Shown here in pieces: positions 36,738 through 48,599 of a stretch of DNA of 64,000 bases. The stretch's first letter is position 1, and each line of letters begins with the position of its first letter. Source of the stretch: Blastobasis lacticolella (taxonomy: Eukaryota > Arthropoda > Insecta > Lepidoptera > Blastobasidae); the NCBI GenBank assembly GCA_905147135.1, contig LR990053.1:6150501-6214500 (forward strand). Direction: 5' to 3'. Made by a program: the position numbers and the translations under genes. Under the pieces are notes generated by a model. It did not search any database, was not told the DNA's origin, and was given only the letters and a program-made list of their open reading frames with translations.

Positions 36738-37213
36738 GTGGGTGTCACGCTGATGTATCGTTGCATGTAGAGTGTGGTTGGTGTTTGTTTTGTCGGCGTT
36801 TGTTGAAGTGGGAAGGATTTATTGCGTTTAGGTTAGGATGGGTGGAGTTGTTCAGTTGTTTGACTTTTCGCTTGTGGTTTGGGTTTCATGTAACAATACA
36901 CTTGATGCTACGTCCGTGTAAAATTTTGTTGATACAAGCACGTTTAAATAAGCCTGAAATTCTTAAAATAGCCATCTTCATAAATATATCCATCTTTGTA
37001 AACCGTTGCGTTTATAATATTATGAGTAATAAAATTGAGTCTTGACCTTTGGACAATTAAATATATAACAGGGCGCTTTGCTTCATTGTGAACATCCTTC
37101 TTTTTTCTTAGTTATATGTTCGTTGTTGTTGTGGTCTGCAACAGAAGTAAAAAGTTCAAATTGTTGTCATTTATTTTTCCGTAATCGCGCCCATACTAGC
37201 AAAACAAAATTAG

Positions 37214-37385
37214 AGCATCGGTGGCCTAGTGGTTAAGGCGTCCGACTCGTAAACGAGAGATACCTGTTGGTTTTCTTGTTAACATAGTCACGAAGGTCCG
37301 ATGGCAGTCGCTCAACTGTAATTAGCTGATCTGCCAAATCCTGGATCATAGGCAAGGCGGACCCAGGGCTTTCACTTGCGAGAGC
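37214..37385 (+). mobile_element. tRNA-derived SINE, family A, rearranged
   Basis: The head GCATCGGTGGCCTAGTGG at 37214-37255 is intact through the CGTAAACGAGAGATACC region. It then jumps to the body (GGTCCGATGGCAGTCGCTC, CTGATCTGCCAAATCCTGG) without the B-box, so an internal part is deleted. Confidence 0.7.
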
Positions 37386-38199
37386 ACAACCAGGACATTA
37401 ACGCCAAGAACAGACTAGCAAAGGGTAAAGGGCATCTCAGTACTTCTGTTAACAGAACTGAACAAGTGGGAAATAAGGATGCATCCGACTCAGCGATTTT
37501 CTTGTCATTTATAACTACATAATCAAAATATACCTCCAAAACCTTTTCTCCCTAATAGCTTGACCCATACTTTACATCGCTAAAATACCATCCACTTACG
37601 TTAGTAATATTCTGCGTGAGAACTTAAAAAAATAAAACATTTTATTATATAAATAAATGAACGCACCGACCGCCCTTCCGAGCTGCACCACATCGCATCA
37701 GTTGCACTGCCATCCGGCCGTCAGCGTCAGCGACTCAGCGTCAGCCGGTTCGTGCGCGCGCTCACGACGGCCATAGGCATGCGCCGATCTGGTCCGATTT
37801 TCGTAATATTCGTACATTCGTATGCGAAATATTCGCTGCAGCGTAGGATCGATCTTCGATTAAATGCGAAGACTACGATGGAGGGATTTTTAATCGATTC
37901 ATCGTTAACGATTTTCTCATGCATTGATGGTAATTTCGCTGATAATTATATCGGTCCAAATATGAACACTGTTATGGGTAGAAAATTTTTAAGAAAACTC
38001 ATGTTTCAAATGGTTACATTTCATCAGAGCCTACAAGTCTTACCTGCAAGTCTAAACACTTTATAAGAATATACGATATCGTATTTAGTTATATATTTGT
38101 AACAAACTTCTTTATATCGCATTAGTAAGAAACAACCGCTTTGAACCCATACGATTTCAAAATACTTTTCAAAAATCGATTCAGTACTATACAATCCGG

Positions 38200-38420
38200 T
38201 TCAACCTCAAACATTTCAATCCCTCGATCCACCGCGACGCATCCCTATGGCGTCGTGACGGATGTGACGTCACAGATGCGCGCGCGCAGCCGGCCTGCCG
38301 CGTGACGGCGTGACGTCATTAGTTCCGCCGCCCGCCAGTCGCGCCACCGACCGCCGCGGGCTGGGTTCCGTCGCTCGCGAATGGCATAATCCGCGAAAAC
38401 GATGGCGCATTATTGTTGTT
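38200..38420. promoter_or_regulatory. CpG-rich block with two CRE sites, candidate promoter or enhancer
   Basis: A sharply GC- and CpG-rich, repeat-free stretch in AT-rich surroundings. It carries two perfect CREB/ATF palindromes TGACGTCA at 38265-38272 and 38311-38318, about 46 bases apart, plus CGCGCGCGC and GCCGCCCGCC runs. No ORF is supported. It could be an alternative promoter of the zinc-finger gene or an intronic enhancer. Confidence 0.4.
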
Positions 38421-38479
38421 TGTTTCTTGGTTGGTTAAAGAGTTTCGCACGTGATTTCTGGGTAATTGAGGTTGTTTTG

Positions 38480-38700
38480 GCGCCGTGTGGTGTCTGACAG
38501 AGAGATTAGCACCAACCCCTTACACTCGGGCCACAAGCCTACTAATGTTTTCGAGACAAAAGTTCTAGCGTCTCCGTAGGCTGTAAAATGGGTAGCAGCT
38601 CTTTCCATTGTTATATTTATAACACTGCGATCTCCAACCCGTCTAAGAGGCTCTAAGTCCTGCAGTGGACTATTATGAGTATGATGATGATGTTGTTTTT
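38480..38700 (+). repeat. interspersed repeat, family E (left arm of inverted pair)
   Basis: GCACCAACCCCTTACACTC, CTAATGTTTTCGAG, GTCTCCGTAGGCTG and ACACTGCGATCTCCAACCCG occur here on + and at 39290-39560 on -. Confidence 0.75.
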
Positions 38701-39289
38701 TTAAAAATTGGGTATGGAATATATATAGGATTATGGAAAGTCACAATATGGCAACTAAATTCCGGCATTTTGAATTTCCAAAATTTTAATGCACACTATG
38801 TCACTCGCGCGACCAATACCAATCTAACAATACCTTATATGGTAAAATCTATTAGGCTGTACTCCGTGTCAATAAAACGCTTGAATAACCTAACCCTCCA
38901 TCTCTCGAAGCCGGGTAAATACTTATCCTAAATAGGTACTATTCTAGTAGTATTTATACTTAATCATTCATTCAGATAGTTTGTATAATGTATTGTATTT
39001 ACCCAGCCGGTTCGGTCGCGACCTTGAACTCTATCGATTTTCTGTTTACCGAACTTGACTCTTCATATTTCATTGTGTTCATTGAAAGTGATAGTCATTT
39101 CGTTTAATTAATTGTACGGCTATCCGTGTCTACATTTTTTAATATATTTTTTATAATAATAAGAGGCTAGTTTTTGTAACCATTTATATAAAATAATTAG
39201 AAGTCGCTGTTGTTTTTGTGTGATTATTGATTATTTGTTGTTAGGTGTTCAATAGTGAATGATTTTATCGTATGCAAACTTTGTAACTT

Positions 39290-39562
39290 ATTTTGCTATT
39301 CATCATCACAGCCCGTAACAATCCACTGCATGACTTAGGACCTCTCCCACGAAAGGGAATATTATTGCCATAATCTCCACGCTTGGCAGGCGGGTTGGAG
39401 ATCGCAGTGTTTAAATATAACAATGGAAAATGTCGCTGCCCATTTTCCAGGCTACGGAGACTCTTGATCTTTTGCCTCGAAAACATTAGTCGCCTTGTAC
39501 GACACCCAAGAGTGTAAGGGGTTGGTGCTATTCTCCTCTGCCGGACATCACACGGCCAATTT
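39290..39562 (-). repeat. interspersed repeat, family E (right arm of inverted pair)
   Basis: Reverse-complement relative of 38480-38700, longer by a segment containing CCTGCCAAGCGTGGAGATTA and CGTGGGAGAGGTCC. The copies sit about 0.6 kb apart in opposite orientation. Confidence 0.75.
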
Positions 39563-39671
39563 CGCTATTGCTATTCTTTAATTATTAATCTCTAAATAAT
39601 ATCTACAGTATAGAAATTCGTTATCACCAGTCTAAGGCGTTCTTGTTATTGAATCTAATATATAATACATA

Positions 39672-39890
39672 GTATAAAACTAAAACGCTTCCCGCCGTCT
39701 GTCCCTATGTATCTATGTATATAACTATGTACGCTTAGATCTTTTAAACTACGCAACGGATTTTAATGCAGTTTTTAATAATAGGGGAGTGATTCAAGAA
39801 AAAGACTTATGAGCAAGAAAAAAAGGATAGATAGGGGTAAAGTAGGTGTCGGCGAACGAAGTCGCGCCGGGTCAACTAGTACAATTTAAA
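39672..39890 (+). repeat. interspersed tail element, family D
   Basis: CGCTTCCCGCCGTCTGTCCC, TTTTAAACTACGCAACGGAT and GAACGAAGTCGCGCCGGGTC mark start, middle and end. Close to the 41.6-kb copy in the same orientation. Confidence 0.7.
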
Positions 39891-39973
39891 TAAACCTATG
39901 CCTTTACCTACAGCATTCCCGTAATACATTCCCACAGTTTGCTTAACAAAAACTTAATACTCTATAAACAATA

Positions 39974-40015
39974 CTGGGCACTCTAGGCACTCTGGGCACT
40001 CTGGGCACTGCCCAG
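39974..40015. repeat. short tandem repeat, 9-bp unit x4
   Basis: Four units of CTGGGCACT (the second has CTAGGCACT), closed by GCCCAG, which could pair with the first CTGGGC. Confidence 0.75.
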
Positions 40016-41329
40016 TGATGAGTTTTCGTTGCCGAAGCGGAACTTAATCTGCGTAATGCATCGCAAACTGGGCATTTGTTTGATGAGGGCGATTTATTTC
40101 AATAATCTTGGCTGGCCAGTAATGGTTGGGGAGGCTTGCTAGCTCCGCAGCCGGGCGTGCTAGGCGCGCCGAGGCCCGAGGGCTCCGTGAAGACATTAAT
40201 GGGGTAAACTTTCGATTCTCTACATGGATGTAGAGTCTACCTCTGAGAGTAAGGAGTCACAGGGAGCGACGGCTTTGGATATCGAAGGGAAATATTTTAA
40301 TCTTGTAAATGCTAAGGTCAAATTATTTAGGTTAAATCCCATGGGAGAAAACGCTTTTGAAAAGAAAACGTTTTTTTAATTAGGTATATTTTAATTTCGT
40401 ATTTACATTGAGTATGAAAAAATGACTGTAAAATTCTAATCCGCAACAAATAATTTCAATTAAACACTGCAATTTTCCTCCAGTCTGCCCGCGTGGAGGT
40501 CTGTACTCTTTTAAGGCTACTGTATATGCTGTTACTGGGCATCCCATCAAGTGATCTGACTGGCGGTCAAAGGTCTGCCTAGTAAAAACTAAAAAATATG
40601 ATGTCAAGACCTTCTACTAGTATTAAAAAGTCACAAGTCTAGCAATAGGCTGTTATAGGATAACATTTTGTGTGCGATATTTCTTTAGAATGATTCTATA
40701 TGCGGCAACTAGCGCCATCTATTTAAAATTTTGGAACCTTGGCCCTTGGCGTAAACTCAACTTTCGTGTAGAAATTTACAGTTGTTTATAATTCCTACAC
40801 CTACTCAGAGGAATTCGCATGCAATTGCGACATTGCCTAGAAACTATTTTGGCATAACATTTTAACTTTATACAATTGCACAAAAAAGGCATTCCATTTT
40901 AAAGATTACAGCAAACCGACGACTCTGGGCATAGAACAATAAACGGAATATTAAAACCGAATGTTACTCAAGCGATATGCCATCTAAATCTATTAAACAA
41001 TACTGTGGCACAGACGAACATGGCCTAACGAACTATGAACAATGGGTTTTAATGACGGCACTGCCATGCGCCTACACCGATCCTAAAGATTCGATCGACA
41101 ACGCCATCTGTTAGCGATTTTGCAATAACGTGGTTCAGTTTTCACGAACACGTCAAAGAGTTTTATGTGTTGTTTATGCAGAGCCACACCAAAGTGAATA
41201 ACACATAAACTTTTTGTGAAATGCTGTAAACTAAGAATGTTTAAAATCTTACTTGTAGAAGACTGATGTTGAAATCAATATTGGGACACTAGCCTGGAAA
41301 CACCAACATATAACTTCGGTGAAATTGGT

Positions 41330-41590
41330 GACGACCTGAGTGGTTCAATAGTCTACATACCGGTCTGCCACGCAAGAGGTCCCGGGTTCGATTCCCGGCC
41401 GGGCAGAAATTTAAATGATGAATTTTAATTTCTGTTACGGGTATGGGTGTTCTATGTATAATAAGTAAGTATTTAAAAAAAAAAGTATTTAAGTAGTATA
41501 TCCGTTATCTAGCACCCATAGTACAAGCTTTGCTTAGTTTGGGGCTAGATGGCGCTGTGTGACTTTGTCCACGAATATTTATTTATTATT
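41330..41590 (+). mobile_element. tRNA-derived SINE, family B, nearly complete
   Basis: Best family B copy: ACGACCTGAGTGGTTCAATA head, GAGGTCCCGGGTTCGATTCC B-box, CCGGCCGGGCAGAAATT, the GTTACGGGTATGGGTGTTC body, and the GGGGCTAGATGGCGCTGTG end followed by an AT-rich tail. Confidence 0.8.
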
Positions 41591-41635
41591 ATTTGTTAAT
41601 TAAAAATGTTAATTACCATTGCTTGGACCATCTAT

Positions 41636-41842
41636 ATTTATACAAAGTATAAAACAAAGTCGCTTCCCGCCGTTTGTCCCTACGTATCTATGTATGCTTA
41701 GATCTTTTAAACTACGCAACGGATTTTAATGCGGTTTTTGACAATGGATAGAGTGATTCAAGAGTTATAAGCATGAAAAAAGGGTAGGTTGGGGCAAATT
41801 AGGTGTACGCGAACGAAGTCGCGCCAAACCAACTACTTAGTA
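41636..41842 (+). repeat. interspersed tail element, family D
   Basis: Same landmarks as at 39672 (TCGCTTCCCGCCGTTTGTCC, TTTTAAACTACGCAACGGAT, GCGAACGAAGTCGCGCC). It follows directly after the family B SINE at 41330. Confidence 0.7.
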
Positions 41843-42391
41843 ATTAAATAACGGACAGATCTGTCTAGGGTCAACCCTGTCAAAGTTGCGGGTAAATTTT
41901 GCCACAAGGTCAGCTCAACAACCAAAGACCTACAGTAGAATCACAATATTGAAACCAATTCCGATACATCACATTACAATTCCAATAAATCAATAAAGCA
42001 TTCCATTTCCCTGAGAAACACAACCTGTTTGCTTCATGATTAATCTATCAAATCACACGACAAGGATATTAAAAGCCATTCACATCCACAAAACTCAATT
42101 AACTGACGGTCAGAAAATGAAATAAAAAATACCGATCGCCTTGGAAACCGCCAAACGAACGATCAATCAATGCAATCATTCATCATAACAAACACAGCGA
42201 AATCCCAAAATGACATTACGTCACACCCACAGGATTTATCGATAATTGTATGCCTATTTTAATTCGGAAGATACTGTAATAGGTCGAGGTCTCTGCGACA
42301 GCTGTTGTCGACAATATTTTTATGAAATTCAAATTCATTACGTATTCAAAGACTTTATTATTACTACTAAACAATAAAATTACATTTCAAC

Positions 42392-42595
42392 CAGTCTCGG
42401 GTCACCAGCAGAAGACCTTAGTCAACCTTGCTTTGACAACAGTGTTAGGAGGCACACCGAACGAGTGGCGTGCTCCTCGCGGTTCTAAAGTTCGATTAGC
42501 CTCAAAGTGGGAAACGGCCACCCATCCAGTTATCGGACTTGTCATGGTAAGCTCGCTGACAACTAAATCCAGGGCCGATGCTACAGTTTATTATC
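42392..42595 (+). repeat. interspersed repeat, family F
   Basis: CAACCAGTCTCGGGTC, GTGTTAGGAGGCACACCGAA, CGAGTGGCGTGCTCC, ACGGCCACCCATCCAGTTAT. Longest copy; the ORF across it is incidental. Confidence 0.65.
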
Positions 42596-43167
42596 TATCT
42601 TATAATGAGGTACCTACCGAGATACATGAAATACTGAACTTATAAATTCTCGTAACATTATAATATACTAATCAAGAGGACTTCCTTCACTTTAATTCTT
42701 TGTCATCTTTTCCACTTCGTCAACTACGTTGGTAAAAGGTACTTTGTATACCGTACCGACATACATACATACATAAAGCAGATAGGTCGTAGTATACTTA
42801 TAAGCGTAATAGCCAACGCACTAAATCCAAGTAGGAAGCGCAACTGCACAAGGAATACTCGTAGTTGCTGCGAATTGCGAAATTGCAGAATTATAATCAC
42901 GCAACGCGAACTTATAATTGTACTTTGCAAAGTTGTTGTAAATTATTAGGTGCAAAGTTGTAGCGAGCCGCGGGCGCAGCGGCATCAGATGCGTACGCGC
43001 ATGCCGTGACAGCGAGTGATGGGTGAGGTGATAGCCGGCGTTTCTAAGGGGTTATTGAATAACAATATTCAGTAGGTGCCTGTTTAGAGGTGGGGTTTGG
43101 TGTGGGCTGAAATATATAGGTAGTCGTGAGCACGTAGGTGTTATAATAAAATGTTGGTGTCATTATC

Positions 43168-43325
43168 CCGGGTGTTCTCTCGTGCGCGAGGGCCACGTGT
43201 GGTCCAGGATTTAGCTGATCAGCAGACTATATGAAGGTAATTAATGTGGTAACAGGGGTACCTGCCGAGATTGTATCATGGTTACACATTCAGTCGCGAA
43301 TGGTTTCCTCACGTTTATAAGGCAT
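43168..43325 (-). mobile_element. SINE family A body, head missing
   Basis: Shares GGTCCAGGATTT..GCTGATCAG and GGTTACACATTCAGTCGC with the other family A copies but lacks the tRNA-like head. More diverged than the 58.1-kb copy. Confidence 0.55.
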
Positions 43326-43904
43326 ACGGTGGGTAGTGAGAATCATATTTACTCCGATCTTTGATAGGTTATAAAAGACATTACCGCGCACACTAGCTTT
43401 CATTAATGTCTTTCGTATAAACCCGTAATAACTGTATCTTATTCAGTATTATTATCTACGCCCCATCACAATGGGATGGAACCTTGTCGTGGTAAGTTGA
43501 AATGGCAATGTGGCTTATTCCCCGGGAATAGGGCAAATATATACATTTTAATCCGGATTTAACCCTTTTATATTATTGACTCAATATGGCTGACATGTTG
43601 TCTACCTCACCTTAGGATAAGGGCAGGGAGGTGATGATGATGAATATGATTAATGACGTGCGAAAAGACAGTTCACAAAAACGCCGAGGCATGTGTGTAA
43701 TTGATAAACAGAATCGGTATTTTTCCAGAGAACTCTGGGTACGCAGTTCTCGGTAAGAATCACGTCAGCTAATATAATAAAATAATGACAATCGCTTAGA
43801 ATAACTGATTAAACATCATTGATGTCCGCATTCCATGCTCTCTGAATACCTGTAAATTATAGTTTGTAGGTATCACAGAGAGGGGTCTGACCTGGGGTCT
43901 GTCA

Positions 43905-44105
43905 ACCTGTTTTTTTTTACCTAGAGTCAAGTTTTTGCCACCGTCGTCCGTGACATCTGTAATCTATCGGGAGCAGATGTAGTGCCGGCCGTTGAGGTAC
44001 CTGTAGGCATGTCTTACGAAGAAGCCCATGTTGTAGTGCCAAGGAAAGACTTCGATAGACTTCTTGCACGTGCGCAAGATGTGATACATACAAAAAAAAA
44101 CAAGT
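43905..44105 (+). repeat. interspersed repeat, family C relative
   Basis: Matches 17636-17840 through GCCGGCCGTTGAGGTACC, GAAGCCCATGTTGTAGTGCC and AAGGAAAGACTTCGA. Its first part is truncated. Confidence 0.6.
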
Positions 44106-44414
44106 TGCATTAATAGTGGGATAGATACACTCCTCTTAAATGTTAGATAAAAGCCATGCAATCATAGATATTGATCGAAAATGTATGACCGAATGTAAGT
44201 GGAATGTAAGAAGAAATCTGTGCATTTTTCTAATGAAAAACTAAATTTCTTTTGCCTACATATAACCATATTGTAATTTGTTTTTTAAAATTTGAAATGT
44301 ATTGAACATTTCGTTTAATGCCACCTGACATAGCATCTGTGCCAAGCCAATCTTATCTTGACTGACCATCACTACAGGCACAATAATTGGGTCAAATTAG
44401 GAATTTTTATTGAG

Positions 44415-44446
44415 GTTTTCACGATAAGCAAAAGTATCGTGAAAAC
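44415..44446. repeat. 12-bp perfect hairpin, 8-base loop
   Basis: GTTTTCACGATA at 44415-44426 pairs with TATCGTGAAAAC at 44435-44446. Confidence 0.8.
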
Positions 44447-44739
44447 TGCAGGACCTCGTTCAAGAACACCCTCACAAAAATTTCCAGGTCCCTAAGTACT
44501 ACGAAACAAAGAAATTGAAGAAAAAAGTGTGAAAGACACCTTGAAATGGTGTCATAAACTGATCGGAAAACAATGGTGAGTTATATTGCGACGATTGGCA
44601 AATTTAGGGGTAGGACCACCCCTCATCGTAGTTTTGTTAAATAATATCAAGATTATCAGGTCAGTCTTAGTGAGATTCTCATAGTGGATGGTGTGAATGT
44701 GCTCAACATAAAATGTCCACAACGTAACTCTAGTGGTAC

Positions 44740-44769
44740 ACTAGCGTAGAGTCAAACTTCTACGCTAGT
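44740..44769. repeat. 11-bp perfect hairpin, 8-base loop
   Basis: ACTAGCGTAGA at 44740-44750 pairs with TCTACGCTAGT at 44759-44769, 0.3 kb from the previous hairpin. Confidence 0.8.
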
Positions 44770-44982
44770 TATTGTTGGTGTTATGTACCCTAAGCTTGTT
44801 GTTTGGAGTGAACAGTTATCATTTTATATAAATAAGTGATAGTTTGACAAAGTTGATACAGTTCGTGGACCGGTGGTGCAAATCTCTTGAGCAACAGGTT
44901 AGTTTCCGATTTTTAGTTCACTATTTATACCTAAACCTCCTTATTTTATGAGTGAGTTAATAAGGTACAGTATAATATATTT

Positions 44983-45242
44983 GACGACCTGAGTGGTTCA
45001 CTTGGTTAACATGCCTATCTGCCATGTAGAGGTCCCGGGTTGAAGTGCCGGTCGGGAAGAAATTGGAATAATGAATTTTAATTTCTGTTATGGGTCTGGA
45101 AGTTGTTTGTACACTTATTGTATTTAAACAAATATATACGTAATTTATCAGTTTTCAGGTACCCATAACAAAAGCTTTGCTTAGTTTGGGGCTAGATGGC
45201 GATGTGTGAATTGTCCAAACACATTTATTCATTTATATTTTT
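44983..45242 (+). mobile_element. tRNA-derived SINE, family B, nearly complete
   Basis: GACGACCTGAGTGGTTCACT head, GGTCCCGGGTTGAAGTGCC B-box with substitutions, GTTATGGGTCTGG body and GGGGCTAGATGGCGATGTG end, then a TTTATTCATTTATA tail. Confidence 0.8.
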
Positions 45243-45734
45243 TAAGATTACTAATCGCTTTCAGCTCTCTCATTTTTCCTATTTCATTTCCCCAAAATAA
45301 TATATTTTTAAAATCTGCTAGGCAAATCGGCAAGTATAGTAACTTCTATAAATCGCCCCATAAAAATCAACATCTCAGAGCTACAGCTAAAAAAAATCCC
45401 TTACCAAATATCGAACCAAATCTGTTTATTACCTTACAAACAGCCCGCCCTCTATAAGCTCCAACACCTTGGCTGCATAGCAAACCCATAATCTCAGTAT
45501 ACGCGTCGCTTAGCCTCTTAACCGCCATACCAAGTGTCATAACCGCCAAATCTGGGATCGATACTTGACCCCGGCTTCATCCAATTATTATTTAATACCC
45601 ATAACGACGGCAGGCGCCTTAAGCCGCGATTTAGATAAGCCGGACGCGCTATACTTGTCCACACTGTATCATTACGTACACTCCGCCACATAAGGTGTTC
45701 GGGATTTGTTAAGGTTGTGTATGATGAAGCGGCA

Positions 45735-45795
45735 CGGGGTACCAATCGGCTGCCAAGACTGTTCAGTCAGTCTCAGGGTCAAAGGGAAGACTTTT
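45735..45795 (-). repeat. family F fragment
   Basis: ACTGTTCAGTCAGTCTCAGG, GTCAAAGGGAAGAC resembles the start of family F. Short. Confidence 0.4.
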
Positions 45796-45987
45796 GGAGT
45801 TTATGTATATTTTATTCATGTCGTCATGGGAGTGGAGACGATTCGTTTTATGGGTGAAATGTAATTAGGTGCTAGAATCGAGCTAAAAGCTATGAACTGA
45901 TTAAAAAGTTGAAAATTAAAGGTACTGTAGGTATGTAGTTTGTGAATATTTTCTATTAACGTACTTAAGAAAACGACAACATGTTTA

Positions 45988-46212
45988 AATAAATAAATAT
46001 GCTTGTACAATTCACACAGCGCCATCTAGCCCCAAAGTAAGCAAAGATTCTGTTATCGGTGCCAGAAAACTGATAAACTCATTTTATATTGTTAAATACA
46101 TACTTATTTTACTTATAACACCCAGACCCGTAACAGGAAAAAGTTTATTATTTCAATTTTTGCCCGCCGAAAATCAAACCCGTGACCTCTGCGTGTCAGA
46201 TCGGCATGTTAC
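45988..46212 (-). mobile_element. tRNA-derived SINE, family B, interrupted head
   Basis: Minus-strand copy ending AGATGGCGCTGTGTGAATTG. Its head is cut at about 46212, where a short family C fragment begins, which suggests one repeat landed in or next to the other. Confidence 0.75.
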
Positions 46213-46255
46213 TTTTTTTTTATGTTATACGGCAGACAAACAGGCAAGCGTTACT
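46212..46255 (+). repeat. family C fragment abutting a family B SINE
   Basis: A T-run then ATGTTATACGGCAGACAAAC, AGGCAAGCG matches the start of the 3.9-kb copy. It begins where the SINE at 45988 loses its head. Confidence 0.5.
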
Positions 46256-46811
46256 TACATTAAAAAACGTAATCTAAAGAAATCACAAAAATTATAAAAT
46301 TACACAATCCGAAAAAGTTGAAATCGCTTTTCTTCACGACCGTACCCCGTATTATAGTTAACCATCCGATGCCTGTGGATAATTTCAAAAGATCTAAATT
46401 GTAACATCGGCTAATGGCTTCTCGTGGACAGATTATGGTGTCCCTGTAATCACTGTGTTCAGTGTTACATACATGCTGCGTCAGTCTTCTGTGACAAGGT
46501 AAAACAACCCTTAATGTGAGCAGATAAAGTTGGTTTTAAGTTGTATTGTCTGATACAGGATAATTGATTTTGATTACTCGTAGGTATACAATGTTATGGA
46601 TTGCGTCCTTTACTTTATGTTCTAAAATTGTCTGGTTTTTCCCGCGACTTCGTTCGCGCGAGTTAGTCACGAAAACATAATATGAAATACTTGTCCAAAT
46701 TCCTTGATATATCGCACCTTACCTGATATTTTAATAACGTAAAACATTTTTTTAAAGAAATAAGATAATATTTTATCACATCGTACCTGATGTAAAGTGA
46801 TCATATTATTT

Positions 46812-47012
46812 ACTAGTGGACCCGGCGCGACTTCGTTCGCTTACACCTTCTTTACCAATACCTACCCTTTTTTTTCTTGATTATAAACGTTCCCCTTTAA
46901 TCACTCTATCTGTTCTTGAAAACCGCAAAATCCGCTGCGTAGTTTAAAAGGTCTAAGCGTACATAGACACAGACGGCGGCAAGCGACTTTGGTTTATACT
47001 ACGTTTATAATA
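46812..47012 (-). repeat. interspersed tail element, family D
   Basis: Minus-strand copy with the GCGAACGAAGTCGCGCCGGG end at 46820-46845 and GTCGCTTGCCGCCGTCTGTG at the other end. A second GAACGAAGTCGCGGG fragment lies just upstream at 46638-46662. Confidence 0.7.
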
Positions 47013-47474
47013 GATGTCAGAATTACGTCGCATCCAAAGAGAGAGTTACATGTGAACTTATGAAATGTAGAGCATTCCATGCACGACATCCGCATCCCAA
47101 AAACTGAATTCACATGTGCCTGCATTTTCTGGTATTTTTCCCTTTCACTCCACCAGGCTAGTGAGTCATGTGACAGAACGAGATAGACTACGGTATAAAT
47201 GCTAATTGAATTAATGGGCATACACCAAACGGCCACCCACATGGTATGATCTATTGTCTAGCGCTAGACAAATATTGGTACAACCGCTAGCGTTTGATGT
47301 CGACACCGGATTGTCTTTCTGTTTGTACTTAGTTGGTATTTTTTTTTCTATTAATAGAATATCGCTATATTGGGTACGAATACTTCATTACATGAATTCG
47401 CATGTAATAAAGAATTCTGTAGGTTCCCATCTCACAGGCTTTATTTTATGCTTTTGGGCGCAAATCTAAAAAGC

Positions 47475-47540
47475 TGGTCTTCCGCTGGGAATCTTGACAC
47501 TGGTTCAACAGTGTCGGGACTCTCTGGAACCGATTGACAG
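47475..47540 (-). repeat. family F fragment
   Basis: TGGTCTTCCGCTGGGAATC, GACACTGGTTCAACAGTGTC matches part of the 7.7-kb copy. Confidence 0.4.
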
Positions 47541-48599
47541 CCCGTGACGGCATAATATTATTATTAGTAAGAGTTATATCGATACCTCACGCGCAAAGGC
47601 CACAATGCTGGAATTACCCAGTCTACCATTTTTTCCATTATCAATAGGCTTGCATTTAACCCTCAACTCGTGGAAAGCGAGGATAAGGTCGAAGACGCAT
47701 TCTTGCCTAGAAGATACCAATTCACTCTTAACTTGAAGACCCCAAGGTCTTATCGGTTACTTACTTACATACTTCAAACTATAACACAATAATTTGTGTT
47801 TACCGGCAGAATTGGAAGAAGCGATGGTAGCCAAGTACCATCTCGGACAGTCTCTTTAGACATTACGCAGTGCCGCCACCGGCAAAAAAAGCTGTATGAA
47901 AACAAGTCGCCACAAGAGATTCAGTATTTTATTACAGGAGTGGTCCCCAGTGTTAGACTGATCAAAATAACATCTTGCATGTATACATGCACATGTATTG
48001 TATGGCTCGGTCGTAAAACGTTGCGATATTAATGTCAAGTTGCGATGCGACGCGACGGTGTGACTGCGGGACTTCGGATAGTTACGTTATAATAGTATGT
48101 ATGAAGTAGCCGGTACAGGCGCGCACAGAAATGTCTTTTTTTTGTTATAATAGATGCATCGACAGCTTCGTTAATAGCGGTAGATGGGTGGTCGGCAGCT
48201 CTCACCTAGAGCCTACTGTTTTGCTACTACAGGTTAAAAGTGGATTTCTTATTTCATTTCTTAATTATTTATCTAATAGTACCTACTTCATTATGAATTT
48301 TTACATTTTATTATTGTAGAAAAGTATTCGAACACAGATGAGATAATTAAAAAATATATACTGTAAAATATTTTTCACGTGTAGGCGAGTCAAGTGGAAG
48401 CCATTGATCGAATTATATTTTTATAAAATGATTTTCGCAAGTCCGAGAGAAAATAACTACCCACCCTTCAGCGTGTAAATTAAAAATGAATCAAATTCCA
48501 CGCTGGTCCTGAAGCGCGTTACAAGTAATATGATGTGGTCGATATTTTTATCGACTTTAATTAAGACTTTCAACACAAATTAAATTAAAATAACACAGT

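Larger units (their letters stand above)
34060..37213. other. unassigned intronic or intergenic sequence
   Basis: AT-rich, with the small possible MITE and two simple repeats listed separately. The ORF at 36761-37045 has hydrophobic, T-rich composition and no domain; it is probably incidental. Confidence 0.4.

Noticed and set aside
37214..37265. Possible tRNA gene (GGTGGCCTAGTGG..)
   Set aside because: It lacks a B-box and continues into the family A SINE body found in several other copies.
41330..41405. Possible tRNA gene with good A- and B-boxes
   Set aside because: It is the head of a family B SINE; the same head and body recur in the window and no complete acceptor stem is evident.
42322..42645. 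107-residue + strand ORF
   Set aside because: Most of it lies over the family F repeat, whose other copies are not open in the same frame.
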